In this document: piece after piece, positions 8,460 to 17,382 of the stretch | Numbering within the stretch: the first letter of the stretch is position 1 | Layout of the letters: the number at the start of each line of letters is the position of its first letter | NCBI RefSeq assembly: GCF_030397665.1 | Contig: NZ_JAPUBT010000006.1 | Location: 186,001 to 250,000 of the forward strand | DNA from: Janthinobacterium sp. SUN073 | Lineage (GTDB): Bacteria; Pseudomonadota; Gammaproteobacteria; Burkholderiales; Burkholderiaceae_D | Direction: 5' to 3' | Length of the DNA: 64,000 bases | The notes under the pieces: model-generated | The model's database searches: none | Seen by the model: only the letters and a program-made list of their open reading frames with translations | What the model was told of the DNA's origin: nothing | Program-made: the position numbers and the translations under genes

Positions 8460-9374
8460 ATGTTTTCATCGGAACATCTGAAGGGCCTCACGCCCTTCCT
8501 CGCCACGGCCGACGCGGGCAGTTTTACGAAGGCGGCCGAACGCCTGCACCTGAGCAGCTCCGCCGTCAGCAAGAGCGTGGCGCGGCTGGAAGAACGGCTG
8601 GGCGTGCTGCTGTTCGAGCGCAGCACGCGCCGCTTGAAACTGAGCGACGCGGGCCGCGCCTACTACGCCACCTGCAAGCGCGTGCTGCAGGAACTGATGG
8701 ATGCGGAAGACGTGCTGGGCGAACACGCGACGGCACTGGCGGGCAAGGTGCGCATCGGCGTGCCCGCCGCGTATGGCCGGCTGCGCGTGATGCCGGCCCT
8801 GCTGGATCTATGCGCGCAGTATCCGCGCCTGCAGCCGTCGATCGCCTTCAGCGACCGCTTCGTCGACCTGTTCGAGGAGCGCATCGATATCGCCGTGCGC
8901 ATCGGCGCGCCCTCGCACTGGCCGGCCGCGTTGGGACAGATGCACCTGGGCGACGAGCAGCTGATCCTGTGCGCGGCGCCCGCCTACCTGGCGCGGCGCG
9001 GCACGCCAGCATCCATCACGGATCTGGAGCAGCATGACTGCATCGCCTACGGGCGCGGCGACGGTTCGCCCATGCCGTGGCTGTTCCCGCACGATGAACA
9101 TGGCGGGCAGGTGGAATACCGCCTGGCGTCGCCGCGCATGACGGTGGGCGACGCGGAAGCGCGCACGGCCGCCGTGCTGGCGGGCCTGGGCGTGGCGCAG
9201 CTGGCCACCTGGCTGGTGCAGGAGCACCTGGCGACGGGCGCCATCGTGGCAGTGCTGCCGCAACTGGCCACGCCAGGCTTGCCCCTGTACCTGGCCTGGC
9301 CGCTGGCGCGCCAGCTGACGCCGAAAACGGGCACCCTGTTGCAGGAATTGCGGCAGCGGCTGACAATCAGCTGA
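8460..9374 (+). CDS. LysR-family transcriptional regulator
   Basis: 304 residues. The N-terminal winged helix is typical (FLATADAGSFTKAAERLHLSSSAVSKSVARLEERLGVLLFE split over residues about 10-50), followed by a periplasmic-binding-like effector domain from about 90. It belongs to the CrgA-type subgroup that often controls a divergent oxidoreductase. The divergent SDR gene is its probable target. The inducer is unknown. Confidence 0.9.
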   Translation: MFSSEHLKGLTPFLATADAGSFTKAAERLHLSSSAVSKSVARLEERLGVLLFERSTRRLKLSDAGRAYYATCKRVLQELMDAEDVLGEHATALAGKVRIGVPAAYGRLRVMPALLDLCAQYPRLQPSIAFSDRFVDLFEERIDIAVRIGAPSHWPAALGQMHLGDEQLILCAAPAYLARRGTPASITDLEQHDCIAYGRGDGSPMPWLFPHDEHGGQVEYRLASPRMTVGDAEARTAAVLAGLGVAQLATWLVQEHLATGAIVAVLPQLATPGLPLYLAWPLARQLTPKTGTLLQELRQRLTIS

Positions 9375-9383
9375 AAATATCGC

Positions 9384-9414
9384 TTGACCATGACGTGACG
9401 TCATGGTCGATGCT
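9384..9414 (+). promoter_or_regulatory. MerR-type promoter with an operator between -35 and -10
   Basis: A -35 box TTGACC (9384-9389) and a -10-like GATGCT (9409-9414) are separated by 19 bases, the long spacing typical of MerR-controlled promoters. Within it lies a near-perfect inverted repeat: GACCATGACGT (9386-9396), one central base, then ACGTCATGGTC (9398-9408). It lies 30 bases upstream of the MerR gene, so autoregulation is likely. The gene has a strong GGAAGGAG ribosome site. Confidence 0.7.
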
Positions 9415-9443
9415 GTCCGTACGCACCAAGGAAGGAGCAAGCA

Positions 9444-10478
9444 ATGCTGTTGAAAATCGGTGAACTGGCCAGACTCACTGGCTTGACTATCCGCACCCTG
9501 CACCACTACGACAGCATCGGCCTGCTCTCGCCTTCGGCGCGCACACCCGCTGGCTACCGCCTGTACCAGCACGGCGACATGGACCGGCTGCACCGGATCA
9601 TGGCGCTGCGCAAGTTCGGGCTGTCGCTGGCCGAAATCGCCAACGCACTCGCCGGCCCGGATCTGCCGCTCTCCTCCATCGTGGCGCGGCAGATCGCCAT
9701 GCTGGAGCGCCAGATCGCGCAGGCTTCCACCCTGCGTGTACGCCTGCGCACCCTGCAGGCGCAACTGGCGCAAGGGCTTGCCCCGGAACTGAGCGAGTGG
9801 CTCACCACAATGGAGTTGATGACCATGTACGACAAATATTTTAGTCACGAAGAACTGCAACAGATGCCGCTGCTGTCCAATGCAGCCGTGGAACAGGAAT
9901 GGAAGGCGCTGGTAACGAAAGTGCGCGCCGTCAAAGACGCGGGTGCCGGCCCCGACGATGCGCGGGCGCAGGCGCTGGCCACGCAATGGATGGTCAAGCT
10001 GGTGCGCGACACGGGCGCCCACCCTGGCCTGTTCGCGCGCCTGAACGACATGCACGCGCAGGAACCATCGATGCAGGCGACGACCAGCATCGATGCGGAA
10101 CTGATGCAGTTCGTCATCGCCGCCTTCAATGCCTCGCGCATGGCGCTGTACCGGCCTTTCCTCGATGAGCAGGAATACGCGTATCTACTCGCCAACTACG
10201 GCAAGCGTTCGGGCGAGTGGCCGGCCCTGATCGCCGCCGTGCGCGCCGCCATCGATGCGCACACGCCGCCCACCGACCCGTCCGTGCTGCAGCTGGCGCG
10301 GCAGTGGCTGGAACTGTTCCGCGCGTATGCGGGCACGAACCCGGCCACGCAGCTGAAATTTCGCCAGGCGCACCAGCAGGAACCGCGTCTGATGGAAGGC
10401 AGCTTCGTCGACGCCGCCATGCTGCACTACCTGGGTGCGGCGATGGCCGTGGTGGCGCAGGAGCGCCCCGGCGCATAG
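9444..10478 (+). CDS. MerR-family regulator with TipAS-like domains
   Basis: 344 residues. The N-terminal MerR helix-turn-helix is clear (KIGELARLTGLTIRTLHHYD, then GLLSPSARTPAGYRLY), followed by a long dimerisation helix to about residue 110. The C-terminal 220 residues contain two related helical segments (MYDKYFSHEELQQMP and QFVIAAFNASRMALY regions) of the TipAS drug-recognition type. TipA regulators bind hydrophobic or peptide antibiotics. The upstream 23-base operator lies inside a 19-base promoter spacer. No efflux gene follows directly, so its own gene is the only evident target. Confidence 0.85.
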   Translation: MLLKIGELARLTGLTIRTLHHYDSIGLLSPSARTPAGYRLYQHGDMDRLHRIMALRKFGLSLAEIANALAGPDLPLSSIVARQIAMLERQIAQASTLRVRLRTLQAQLAQGLAPELSEWLTTMELMTMYDKYFSHEELQQMPLLSNAAVEQEWKALVTKVRAVKDAGAGPDDARAQALATQWMVKLVRDTGAHPGLFARLNDMHAQEPSMQATTSIDAELMQFVIAAFNASRMALYRPFLDEQEYAYLLANYGKRSGEWPALIAAVRAAIDAHTPPTDPSVLQLARQWLELFRAYAGTNPATQLKFRQAHQQEPRLMEGSFVDAAMLHYLGAAMAVVAQERPGA

Positions 10479-10545
10479 CTTGACGTGTGGCATTTCGTGG
10501 GCGGGGCCATGTAGAATCGGCCTTCGCCCACGAGAGGATTAACCG

Positions 10546-11625
10546 ATGCGCCGCTTTCTGCTAGCCTGCCTGACCCTGCCCGCCTTCCATATCGCCATGG
10601 CGGCCGAGCCGCCCGTGCAAGGCGTGTGGCAGGGCACGCTGGGCAAGGCGAATATCGTGGCTTGCTTCAACCAGCCCAGCCCCACGCAAGGATCTGACCG
10701 CAGCGGCAATTATTACTACACGCGCTACAAGACAGCCATCATGCTGTCCATGCCGAACGGCAAGAGCGACTGGAGCGAATCCGATGCCAAGGGCGATACC
10801 ACGGGCACGTGGAAACTCAACGCGCCGCAGGGCGGCAAGCTCATCGGCACCTGGACGGAGCCAAAAAGCGGCAAGACCCTGCCCCTGGCCCTGACCCTGC
10901 TGGAAGCGGCGGGCGACCGCGAGCACCCATCGTGTGCCAGCGACGCCTACAACCTGGCACTGGAAGACTTCCCCAGCACCAAGGTCAGTAAACCCGTTAC
11001 CGTTGAAGGCAAGCAATACCGCAAGCTGCAAGTGGGCGACACCATCACGGTGGAATTGATGGCGCCCGGCGATGGCGTGGCGAAAATCAATGCGCAGCTG
11101 CGCGCCGTGCTGGCAAAAAGTAAAAAGGACCTGGCCGACTTCTATGCCACGCGCCGCGAATACCTGGGCCGCAACGGTTTCACGACGGAAGACGAAGTGT
11201 ATGCGGAGCCGACCTACTGGTCGCCGCGCTGGGTGACGATCAAGTTTTACCGCTGGCCGGCCGGCTATGGCGCCAGCGGCATCTCCATCCGGTTCCGCAC
11301 CTGGGACGTGAAAACGGGCCAGGAAACGGACGTGTGGAACTGGTTCGGCGCCAGCGCCAGCGATGGCGACGACAAGGCCGAATTGCCGGACCGCCTGCGC
11401 CAGGCCCTCTTCAAGAATGTGACAATCGACGCCGAGTGCAAGGGCACGGATTACGACGGCCGTGGCCGCTTCCACCTGTCATTGAAACGGGAGGGCGTGT
11501 CGTTCTGGGAAGATTCGAACGGCAGCGGCTGCGAAAACGATTTTTTACTGCCCTACAGCAAGGTCGGCCCCTTCCTCACCGTCAAGGGCCGCGCCGCGCT
11601 CAGCGACTTGTTGCCGAAGAACTAA
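10546..11625 (+). CDS. Secreted protein of unknown function (359 aa)
   Basis: A signal peptide ends near AMAAEP (residue about 20). The mature protein starts with a lipocalin-like pattern (GVWQGTLGKANIVACFN) and continues with many aromatic strands (SGNYYYTRYKTAIMLSM, GTWKLNAPQGGKLIGTW). Four or more cysteines suggest periplasmic disulfides. I do not recognise a named family. The 3' end overlaps the convergent dehydrogenase gene by 26 bases. Confidence 0.7.
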   Translation: MRRFLLACLTLPAFHIAMAAEPPVQGVWQGTLGKANIVACFNQPSPTQGSDRSGNYYYTRYKTAIMLSMPNGKSDWSESDAKGDTTGTWKLNAPQGGKLIGTWTEPKSGKTLPLALTLLEAAGDREHPSCASDAYNLALEDFPSTKVSKPVTVEGKQYRKLQVGDTITVELMAPGDGVAKINAQLRAVLAKSKKDLADFYATRREYLGRNGFTTEDEVYAEPTYWSPRWVTIKFYRWPAGYGASGISIRFRTWDVKTGQETDVWNWFGASASDGDDKAELPDRLRQALFKNVTIDAECKGTDYDGRGRFHLSLKREGVSFWEDSNGSGCENDFLLPYSKVGPFLTVKGRAALSDLLPKN

Positions 11626-12817
11626 GCACCACCTCTGCGACCATCTCCGCCGTGGCCGCCGCCAGGGTCCAGCCCAGGTGGCCGTGGCCCGTGTTGTAGT
11701 ACACGCCAGGGGCCTTGCCCGGCCCTACTTTCGGCAGCATGGCGGGCAGCATGGGGCGCAAGCCCGCCCACGGGATCACCTTGCGCGTATTGATGCCGGG
11801 AAAGCACTGCTCCACCCACTGCAATAGCGGGCGGATGCGGTCGGCGCGGATGTCATAGTTGACGCCATTGAATTCCGCCGTTCCCGCCACGCGCAGCCGG
11901 TCTTCGCCCAGGCGGCTGCTGACCAGCTTGGTCGCATCGTCGAGCAGGCTGACCTGGGGCGCGGCCGCCCGGCTGGCTGCATCATCGAGCTGCACGGTGA
12001 TCGAATAACCTTTCACGGGATACACATTCACATGGTCGCCCAGCATTGCCGCCATGGCGCGGCTGGCCGTGCCCGCGCAGATGACGACGGCGTCGAACAG
12101 CACGCTGTCCTCGCCCATCGTCACGCGCACCTTGCCGTGCTCGCGCGCCAGCGCGGTGACCTGTGCACCAAAGCGGCACGCCACGCCCAGGCGCACGCAG
12201 GCGTCGGCCAGGCCACTGGTGAATTTATGGATATCGCCCGTGGAATCGCTGTCCGTGTAGTAGCCGCCGTAAAAGTCACCGGTGAGGGCCGGCTCGATGG
12301 CGCGCATTTCCAGCAAGCTCACGGCGCGCCGCTGCAAGCCGCCCTTGGCCAGCAGGCGCGACACGCCGGCCGCCCGCTCGAAGCCGCGCTGGTCCCGATA
12401 CACGTGCAGAATGCCGGCGCGGCGATGATCGAATGCGATGTTTTCCGCTTGCGCCCACGCAAACAAGTGTTCGCGCGCGGCGATCGCCATGCGCGCCGTG
12501 GCGATGGTGTTGCGCTCGTAGTCCGGCATGGCGGCGAGAAACTCCGCAAACCAGCTCAGCTTGTGCCAGCCGGGAGTCGGATTGAGCAGCAGCGGCGCAT
12601 CGCGCCGCGCCATCCATTTCAGTGCGTTCCATAGCGTCGCCTTGTGGTTCCACACTTCCGCGTGCGAGGCCGACAATTGCCCGCCATTCGCATACGACGT
12701 TTCCATGGCCGCGTAGCGGTGGCGCTCGATCAGGGTGACATTAACGCCCCGTTTCGCCAGCGCATACGCCGTGGTGACGCCCGTGATGCCGGCGCCCAGC
12801 ACAGCCACGCGCGTCAT
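11600..12817 (-). CDS. dadA: D-amino-acid dehydrogenase (DadA family)
   Basis: 405 residues. The N-terminal FAD-binding Rossmann motif (VAVLGAGITGVTTAYALAKRG) is followed by features of the DAO/DadA fold (SYANGGQLSASHAEVW, FYGGYYTDSDSTGDIHKF, VYPVKGYSITV). The C-terminal GHGHLGWTLAAATAEMVAE matches DadA. It oxidises D-amino acids to keto acids and passes electrons to the respiratory chain. Its start overlaps the HxlR regulator by ATGA, so the two form an operon. Other D-amino-acid substrates than D-alanine are possible. Confidence 0.87.
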   Translation of the reverse strand: MTRVAVLGAGITGVTTAYALAKRGVNVTLIERHRYAAMETSYANGGQLSASHAEVWNHKATLWNALKWMARRDAPLLLNPTPGWHKLSWFAEFLAAMPDYERNTIATARMAIAAREHLFAWAQAENIAFDHRRAGILHVYRDQRGFERAAGVSRLLAKGGLQRRAVSLLEMRAIEPALTGDFYGGYYTDSDSTGDIHKFTSGLADACVRLGVACRFGAQVTALAREHGKVRVTMGEDSVLFDAVVICAGTASRAMAAMLGDHVNVYPVKGYSITVQLDDAASRAAAPQVSLLDDATKLVSSRLGEDRLRVAGTAEFNGVNYDIRADRIRPLLQWVEQCFPGINTRKVIPWAGLRPMLPAMLPKVGPGKAPGVYYNTGHGHLGWTLAAATAEMVAEVVLSSSATSR

Positions 12818-13266
12818 GGTGGCGACACCTTGTGCACGACGGTATCACCGGCCTGCAAGACGCGGCCATCCTCGGCCAGCACGTCCATCCTGCGCACGGG
12901 CAAGCCCGAACCGCGCTGCAGCAGGGTGGAGTGCGCCGCGCCTGGTTCAAACAATTGCGCCTCGCTCCACTGGCGCAAGCCGACGACGACGGGAAACAGA
13001 CCCAGCCCCTTGGCCGTCAGCACATATTCCTGGTAAGCCGTGCCGTCCGAGGCGGGCGCAATGGTAAAAATTCCCTCTTCCACCAGCGTGTGCAGGCGGT
13101 CGGCCAGGATGTTCTTCGCCACGCCCAGGCTTTTCTGGAACTCGCCGAACCTGCGCATGCCATCGAAGGCGTCGCGCACGATCAGCAGCGACCAGCGCTC
13201 GCCGATCGCGTCGAGCGCGCGCGCCACGGGACAGGGGTCGGTTTTCAGGCTCTTGCGCTTGGCCAT
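12814..13266 (-). CDS. HxlR-family transcriptional regulator
   Basis: 150 residues from the second ATG (13266), which has GGAG 7 bases upstream; the ATG at 13272 is too close to that site. The winged-helix HxlR core is clear (CPVARALDAIGERWSLLIVRD, FGEFQKSLGVAKNILADRL). The C-terminal part is longer than the shortest members and ends with a small beta domain. HxlR proteins often respond to electrophiles or quinones. It is co-transcribed with dadA and divergent from an MFS exporter. Confidence 0.88.
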   Translation of the reverse strand: MAKRKSLKTDPCPVARALDAIGERWSLLIVRDAFDGMRRFGEFQKSLGVAKNILADRLHTLVEEGIFTIAPASDGTAYQEYVLTAKGLGLFPVVVGLRQWSEAQLFEPGAAHSTLLQRGSGLPVRRMDVLAEDGRVLQAGDTVVHKVSPP

Positions 13267-13282
13267 CGGCATGCTCCAGGAT

Positions 13283-13342
13283 TGAGTGGTTGCATTTTAA
13301 AACTAATCACCGTAGACTCCAACTGGTTTTAATTTGAAACCA
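13283..13342. promoter_or_regulatory. Possible HxlR operator in a divergent promoter region
   Basis: TGGTTT (13324-13329) and AAACCA (13337-13342) form an inverted repeat around an AT-rich centre. A second AT-rich site with an inverted TTAAAAC pattern lies about 40 bases to the left. The region separates the HxlR regulator from the MFS gene and is the natural place for its binding. Confidence 0.4.
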
Positions 13343-13357
13343 CTTGCAGGCCAGCCC

Positions 13358-14545
13358 ATGCGCGACACGACACTACCCATCACAGCGGCACTTCCTTCCC
13401 CTCTCGTCTGGCTGTTTGCCACGGCGGCCGGCCTCAGCGTGGCCAATGTGTATTACGCCCAGCCCTTGCTCGCCACCCTGGCGCACGAATTCGGCATGAC
13501 GGACGCCGCCAGCGGCATGGTCATCACGGCCACGCAGCTCGGCTGCGCGCTGGCCCTGCTGCTGCTGGTGCCCCTGGGCGACATGCTGAACCGGCGCCGG
13601 TTGACCCTGTTCCAGCTGGGCTTGCTTGCCATCACCCTGGCGGCACTGGGCTGCACCCGTTCCACGGCCGCCTTGCTGGGTGGCATGCTGCTGGTGGGCT
13701 TGCTGGGCACGGCCATGACGCAGGGCTTGATCGCCTACGCGGCCAGCGCGGCGGCCAGCCATGAGCGGGGCCGCGTCGTCGGCATGGCGCAGGGCGGCGT
13801 GGTGATCGGCTTGCTGCTGGCGCGCACCCTGTCCGGCGTGGTGGCCGATCTGGCCGACTGGCGCGCCGTGTATTTCGTCTCGGCGGCCATCGCCTGCGCC
13901 CTGCTGTTGCTGCTGTGGCGCAAGTTGCCGCCGGCGCAGGCGGCAAGTCAACGGCTGGCCTACGGCGCGCTTATTGCCTCGATGCTGGACATGCTGCTGC
14001 ACAACAAGGTGCTGCGCGTGCGCGGCATGCTGGCGCTGCTGATGTTTGCCGTCTTCAATATTTTCTGGAGCGCCCTGGTGCTGCCACTGACTGAGCAAGG
14101 CTATACGCACGCGGCCATCGGCGCGTTTGGCCTGGTCGGCGTGATCGGTGCGCTGGGCGCGGCGCGTGCGGGAGCATTGGCCGACAAGGGCCGCGCGCAG
14201 TGGACGACGGGCGCGGCCCTGTTGCTACTGCTGGCCGCGTGGCTGCCGCTCGGTTTTGCCGGCACGGCCCTGTGGCCCCTGATCGTCGGCATCATCGCGC
14301 TGGACCTGGCGGGCCAGGCCATCCACGTAACGAACCAGAGCCTGATTTTCAAGCAGGACAGCGACGCGCACAGCCGCCTGGTGGCGTGCTACATGCTGTT
14401 TTATGCGGTGGGAAGCGGACTCGGTGCGATTGCCGCCACCAGCGCGTATGCGCTGGCGGGCTGGCATGCGGTATGCGCGCTGGGCGCGGCGGTCAGCTTG
14501 CTCGCCCTGCTGTTCTGGCGGCTGACCTTGCCTATCGAAAAATAG
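13358..14545 (+). CDS. MFS transporter, probable drug or metabolite exporter
   Basis: 395 residues from the ATG at 13358 (AGG 8 bases upstream); a TTG at 13334 is less likely because it falls within the operator-like repeat. Twelve hydrophobic segments are visible with the MFS loop motif GDMLNRRRL after helix 2. The N-terminal SVANVYYAQPLLATLAHEFG is typical of the DHA1-like exporter subgroup. Divergent transcription from an HxlR regulator suggests inducible export of a toxic compound. Confidence 0.85.
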   Translation: MRDTTLPITAALPSPLVWLFATAAGLSVANVYYAQPLLATLAHEFGMTDAASGMVITATQLGCALALLLLVPLGDMLNRRRLTLFQLGLLAITLAALGCTRSTAALLGGMLLVGLLGTAMTQGLIAYAASAAASHERGRVVGMAQGGVVIGLLLARTLSGVVADLADWRAVYFVSAAIACALLLLLWRKLPPAQAASQRLAYGALIASMLDMLLHNKVLRVRGMLALLMFAVFNIFWSALVLPLTEQGYTHAAIGAFGLVGVIGALGAARAGALADKGRAQWTTGAALLLLLAAWLPLGFAGTALWPLIVGIIALDLAGQAIHVTNQSLIFKQDSDAHSRLVACYMLFYAVGSGLGAIAATSAYALAGWHAVCALGAAVSLLALLFWRLTLPIEK

Positions 14546-14548
14546 GAC

Positions 14549-15244
14549 TTAATTGAGCATGGCCGTGGCGGAGCCGTGGCGATACGTTTTCAAGGCATCG
14601 GGCTGGATCTGGATCAGCGAACCGCTGACTTTAATCAAATGCAAGTCCGTCAACTGGTGCAGCACGCGCGACAGGGTGGCGGGCGCCAGGTTCAGGAACG
14701 ATGCCAGCAGACTTTTCTTCAAGTCCAGCTTGACCTCGTTCGAACGCTGCTGGTCCGATGCCTGCAACAGGTACTCGACCACGCGCTGGGTGGCGTTTTG
14801 CACGGAGCAGCGTTCCACGTTGCGGATAAAACCCATCAGGTGGTGCGACAGGCTGTTCATCATCTGGCGTGCGATACGCGGCGACTGGTCCAGCAGGCGC
14901 AGCAGCGCGTGCGGCGGGATGCGCAGCAGCAGGCAATGCTCGAGCGCTTCGGCGCAGAACGGATACGGTTCATCGAGGAAAATCATGGCTTCGCCGAAGC
15001 TCTGGCCCGGACGGATCAACTCCAGTACCTTGTCGGTACCTTCCATGGAAAACACGCTCAGCTTGACGAGGCCGAAGACCACCACATAGGCGCCTTCCGC
15101 CACTTCGCCCTTGCGGAACAGCACTTTGCCTTTTTCCACTTCGACGCGCACGACATCCTGGCGCAATTGCTCTAATTGCGAAGGGGAAATATGGCGGAAC
15201 AGAGCCTGGCTCGATAGCAAGCCATCGACGTTGACCTTATGCAT
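14549..15244 (-). CDS. Crp/Fnr-family regulator without the Fnr cysteine cluster
   Basis: 231 residues: a cyclic-nucleotide-binding-like beta domain (KGKVLFRKGEVAEGAYVVV), a long dimer helix and a C-terminal winged helix (LLASFLNLAPATLSRVLHQL). The N-terminus has no cysteines, so it lacks the Fnr iron-sulfur site. The recognition helix reads APATLSR rather than the Fnr-type E..SR pattern. These features fit the DNR/NnrR-like group that senses NO or redox, but the signal is uncertain. The neighbouring NarL/NarX-like pair supports a respiratory role. Confidence 0.85.
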   Translation of the reverse strand: MHKVNVDGLLSSQALFRHISPSQLEQLRQDVVRVEVEKGKVLFRKGEVAEGAYVVVFGLVKLSVFSMEGTDKVLELIRPGQSFGEAMIFLDEPYPFCAEALEHCLLLRIPPHALLRLLDQSPRIARQMMNSLSHHLMGFIRNVERCSVQNATQRVVEYLLQASDQQRSNEVKLDLKKSLLASFLNLAPATLSRVLHQLTDLHLIKVSGSLIQIQPDALKTYRHGSATAMLN

Positions 15245-15348
15245 GACACTCTCTTATTAGATTAGCGAATGACTAAGAGTGTAATGCGCAGGCATCGTCA
15301 AGGCCATACGTCAAAGGAACTAGGGTTGTCTAGGCCGGAACGCCATAC

Positions 15349-15399
15349 AGATCAAACAATCGCGCATTTTTTGCCATTTATTTGCGCATTGTTTGATCT
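15349..15399. repeat. Long inverted repeat between narL-like and Crp/Fnr genes
   Basis: AGATCAAACAAT (15349-15360) pairs exactly with ATTGTTTGATCT (15388-15399). The stem continues with GCGCA/TGCGC after one bulged base. The loop is AT-rich. It starts directly after the response-regulator stop and lies in the leader of the Crp/Fnr gene. The halves contain TTGAT/ATCAA, the Fnr half-site, but far apart. It could serve as a processing or termination hairpin or as a regulator site. Confidence 0.6.
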
Positions 15400-16047
15400 T
15401 TATTTACCCAGTTCGCGCTCCACCGCGTAAACGGCGATCTGCACGCGGCTGCTGAGCTTAAGCTTTTTGAGGATGTTTTGCACGTGGATTTTCACCGTGC
15501 TTTCGGCCACGTCCAGCTGGCGCGCGATTTCCTTGTTGCTCAGCCCTTGCGCCAGGCAAGCCATGGCTTCGCGTTCGCGCGGCGTCAGTTTGTCGTAGTC
15601 GGCCTGGGGCGCGTTCTGCCCCGCGCGGAACTGCGACACCAGCTTGGCCGTCATGGCGTCGGCAATCACGGATTCACCTGCGGCGGCGCGGCAGATGGCC
15701 TGGCCCAGCTGCTCGGCTTCTATATTTTTCAGCAAGTAGCCGCGTGCGCCAGCGCGCAGGGCCGCACCGAGGTCGGCCGCGTTTTCCGACACGGTCAGCA
15801 TCAGCACGACCATCTGCGGCATGTCCTGCAAGATCAGCTGCAGCGCCTCGACGCCCGTTACGCCGGGCATGTTCAAGTCCATCAGCACCACGTCGGGCAG
15901 CAGCTCGGCCGTCAGGCGCACGCCGTCGAGTCCGTTCGATGCCTCGCCCACCACCTGGAATAGAGGATTGCGCTGCAGCAGCAGCTTGACGCCGCTGCGC
16001 AGCAAGGTGTGGTCGTCGACCAGCAGGATTTTGATTGGAGCGTTCAC
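15400..16047 (-). CDS. narL: NarL/FixJ-family response regulator
   Basis: 215 residues. The receiver domain has the acidic pair DD (VDDHTLLR), the phospho-acceptor Asp in DVVLMDLNMPG and the conserved Lys in YLLKN. A LuxR-type helix-turn-helix follows (LTPREREAMACLAQGLSNKEIARQL split over residues 155-180). It lies 38 bases after the cytosolic NarX-like kinase and is its likely partner. The symbol is by family resemblance; the true nitrate link is not proven. Confidence 0.85.
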   Translation of the reverse strand: MNAPIKILLVDDHTLLRSGVKLLLQRNPLFQVVGEASNGLDGVRLTAELLPDVVLMDLNMPGVTGVEALQLILQDMPQMVVLMLTVSENAADLGAALRAGARGYLLKNIEAEQLGQAICRAAAGESVIADAMTAKLVSQFRAGQNAPQADYDKLTPREREAMACLAQGLSNKEIARQLDVAESTVKIHVQNILKKLKLSSRVQIAVYAVERELGK

Positions 16048-16085
16048 GTATTTGTATCTTTTACCTGGTAAGAATGAATCTTCTG

Positions 16086-17318
16086 TTACGCGGCCTGGCG
16101 CCGGGCTGCCGGCAAGGCCAGCGAGATCGTCGTGCCACCGCCGGGCGTGCTGTCGATGGCAAATTGCGCACCGAGCCGCTCGGCTCTTTCCTGCATGATA
16201 CGCAAGCCGATCTGCAATTCCGTTTTCTTGTCGCGCAGGTTGGCGGCGAAGCCTTCGCCATCGTCGCGTACCTGCAGCGCAAAATCGCGCCCGTTGACCA
16301 CGCGCAGGGCCACGTTGCTGGCCTGCGCGTGCTTGCGGATATTCGACAGCGCTTCCTGCACGATGAACAGGATCTGCAACTGCTGCTCCGGCGCTAGCGG
16401 CGCGCCATTGCCGCTCATGTCCAGGGTGCCGACGACGCCCGTCTGCAGCTCGAACTTGGCCAGCACTTCGGACAGTTTGCTTTCCAGGTCGCTGCCATGC
16501 CAGCGCGTGCGGAAATTGACCAGCAATTCGCGCACGTCCTGGTAGCTTTGTTCGACGCCCATGCGCATCAGCGGCAGCACTTCGGCCGCTTCGTCGAGCT
16601 GGCCCCGGCGCACGGAATCGTCGAGCATCTGGACTTGCAGGCTGATGAAGTTCAGGCTTTGCGCGATGCTGTCATGCAAGCCTTCGGCCAGCAGGCTGCG
16701 TTCGCGCGCCACGGCAAATTCCTTTTCGCGCGCGATCAGGCGCTGGTTTTCGATGGCGATGCCCAGACTCTGGCCCAGCGTTTCCAGCCAGCCCTGCTGC
16801 TGCGCATGCACGGCTTGCGGGCCCGCGAAGTGCAGCGAAAAACTGCCCACCACCTGGTCGCGCGCGAGGATGGGAAAGACGGCGATGGCGATAAAACCTT
16901 CGTCCTGGCAGCGGAAGCGCTGCAGCGCATCGACCTGGCGGAAATCGCGGATCTGGATCACGCCCTGCGCCACGGCAGCGCCGCACAGGCAATCGTTGTT
17001 GCGGATGCAGTGTTCCTCTTCCACCATGGCGTCCGAAATGCCCTCATGCACGATGATGTGCACGGTATCGTGCTGCGGATCGAGGATGCGCACGGTGCCG
17101 CCTTCGGCCTGCGCGAACTGCATCACGTGGTGCAGAAAGCCACGGCATAGCGCATCGATGGCGTGCTGTCCCGCCAGCAAGGTGGAAATCTCATGCAGGG
17201 TGGCCAGCTGGCGTTCCTGCGCGGCGCTCAAGCCCGATGCGGCTTGCGCCAGGCGGCGCTGGCGCCAGCGCGACGCTGGAAGTTGTTTGCGGGAAGGTTG
17301 ACTGCGCGGCGCATGCAT
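16086..17318 (-). CDS. Cytosolic NarX-like histidine kinase with GAF domain
   Basis: 410 residues from the ATG at 17318. The frame extends further upstream but would then run into the DJ-1 gene, where the residues look unlike protein. A GAF domain (about 45-195) is followed by HisKA_3 with the acceptor His in EGLHDSIAQ (about 215) and an ATPase domain (EALSNIRKHAQA, DDGEGF). It lacks the periplasmic nitrate sensor and membrane segments of NarX. The GAF domain has clustered cysteines at about 104, 110, 112 and 137, which could bind a metal or iron-sulfur cluster. It probably senses a cytosolic redox signal and phosphorylates the NarL-like regulator. Confidence 0.85.
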   Translation of the reverse strand: MHAPRSQPSRKQLPASRWRQRRLAQAASGLSAAQERQLATLHEISTLLAGQHAIDALCRGFLHHVMQFAQAEGGTVRILDPQHDTVHIIVHEGISDAMVEEEHCIRNNDCLCGAAVAQGVIQIRDFRQVDALQRFRCQDEGFIAIAVFPILARDQVVGSFSLHFAGPQAVHAQQQGWLETLGQSLGIAIENQRLIAREKEFAVARERSLLAEGLHDSIAQSLNFISLQVQMLDDSVRRGQLDEAAEVLPLMRMGVEQSYQDVRELLVNFRTRWHGSDLESKLSEVLAKFELQTGVVGTLDMSGNGAPLAPEQQLQILFIVQEALSNIRKHAQASNVALRVVNGRDFALQVRDDGEGFAANLRDKKTELQIGLRIMQERAERLGAQFAIDSTPGGGTTISLALPAARRQAA

Positions 17319-17382
17319 GAAGAACTCGAATCTGAAAAGTGGGGCGCCCGGCAAGCGCTGCGGCCTGCCGGGCAGGTAAAGG

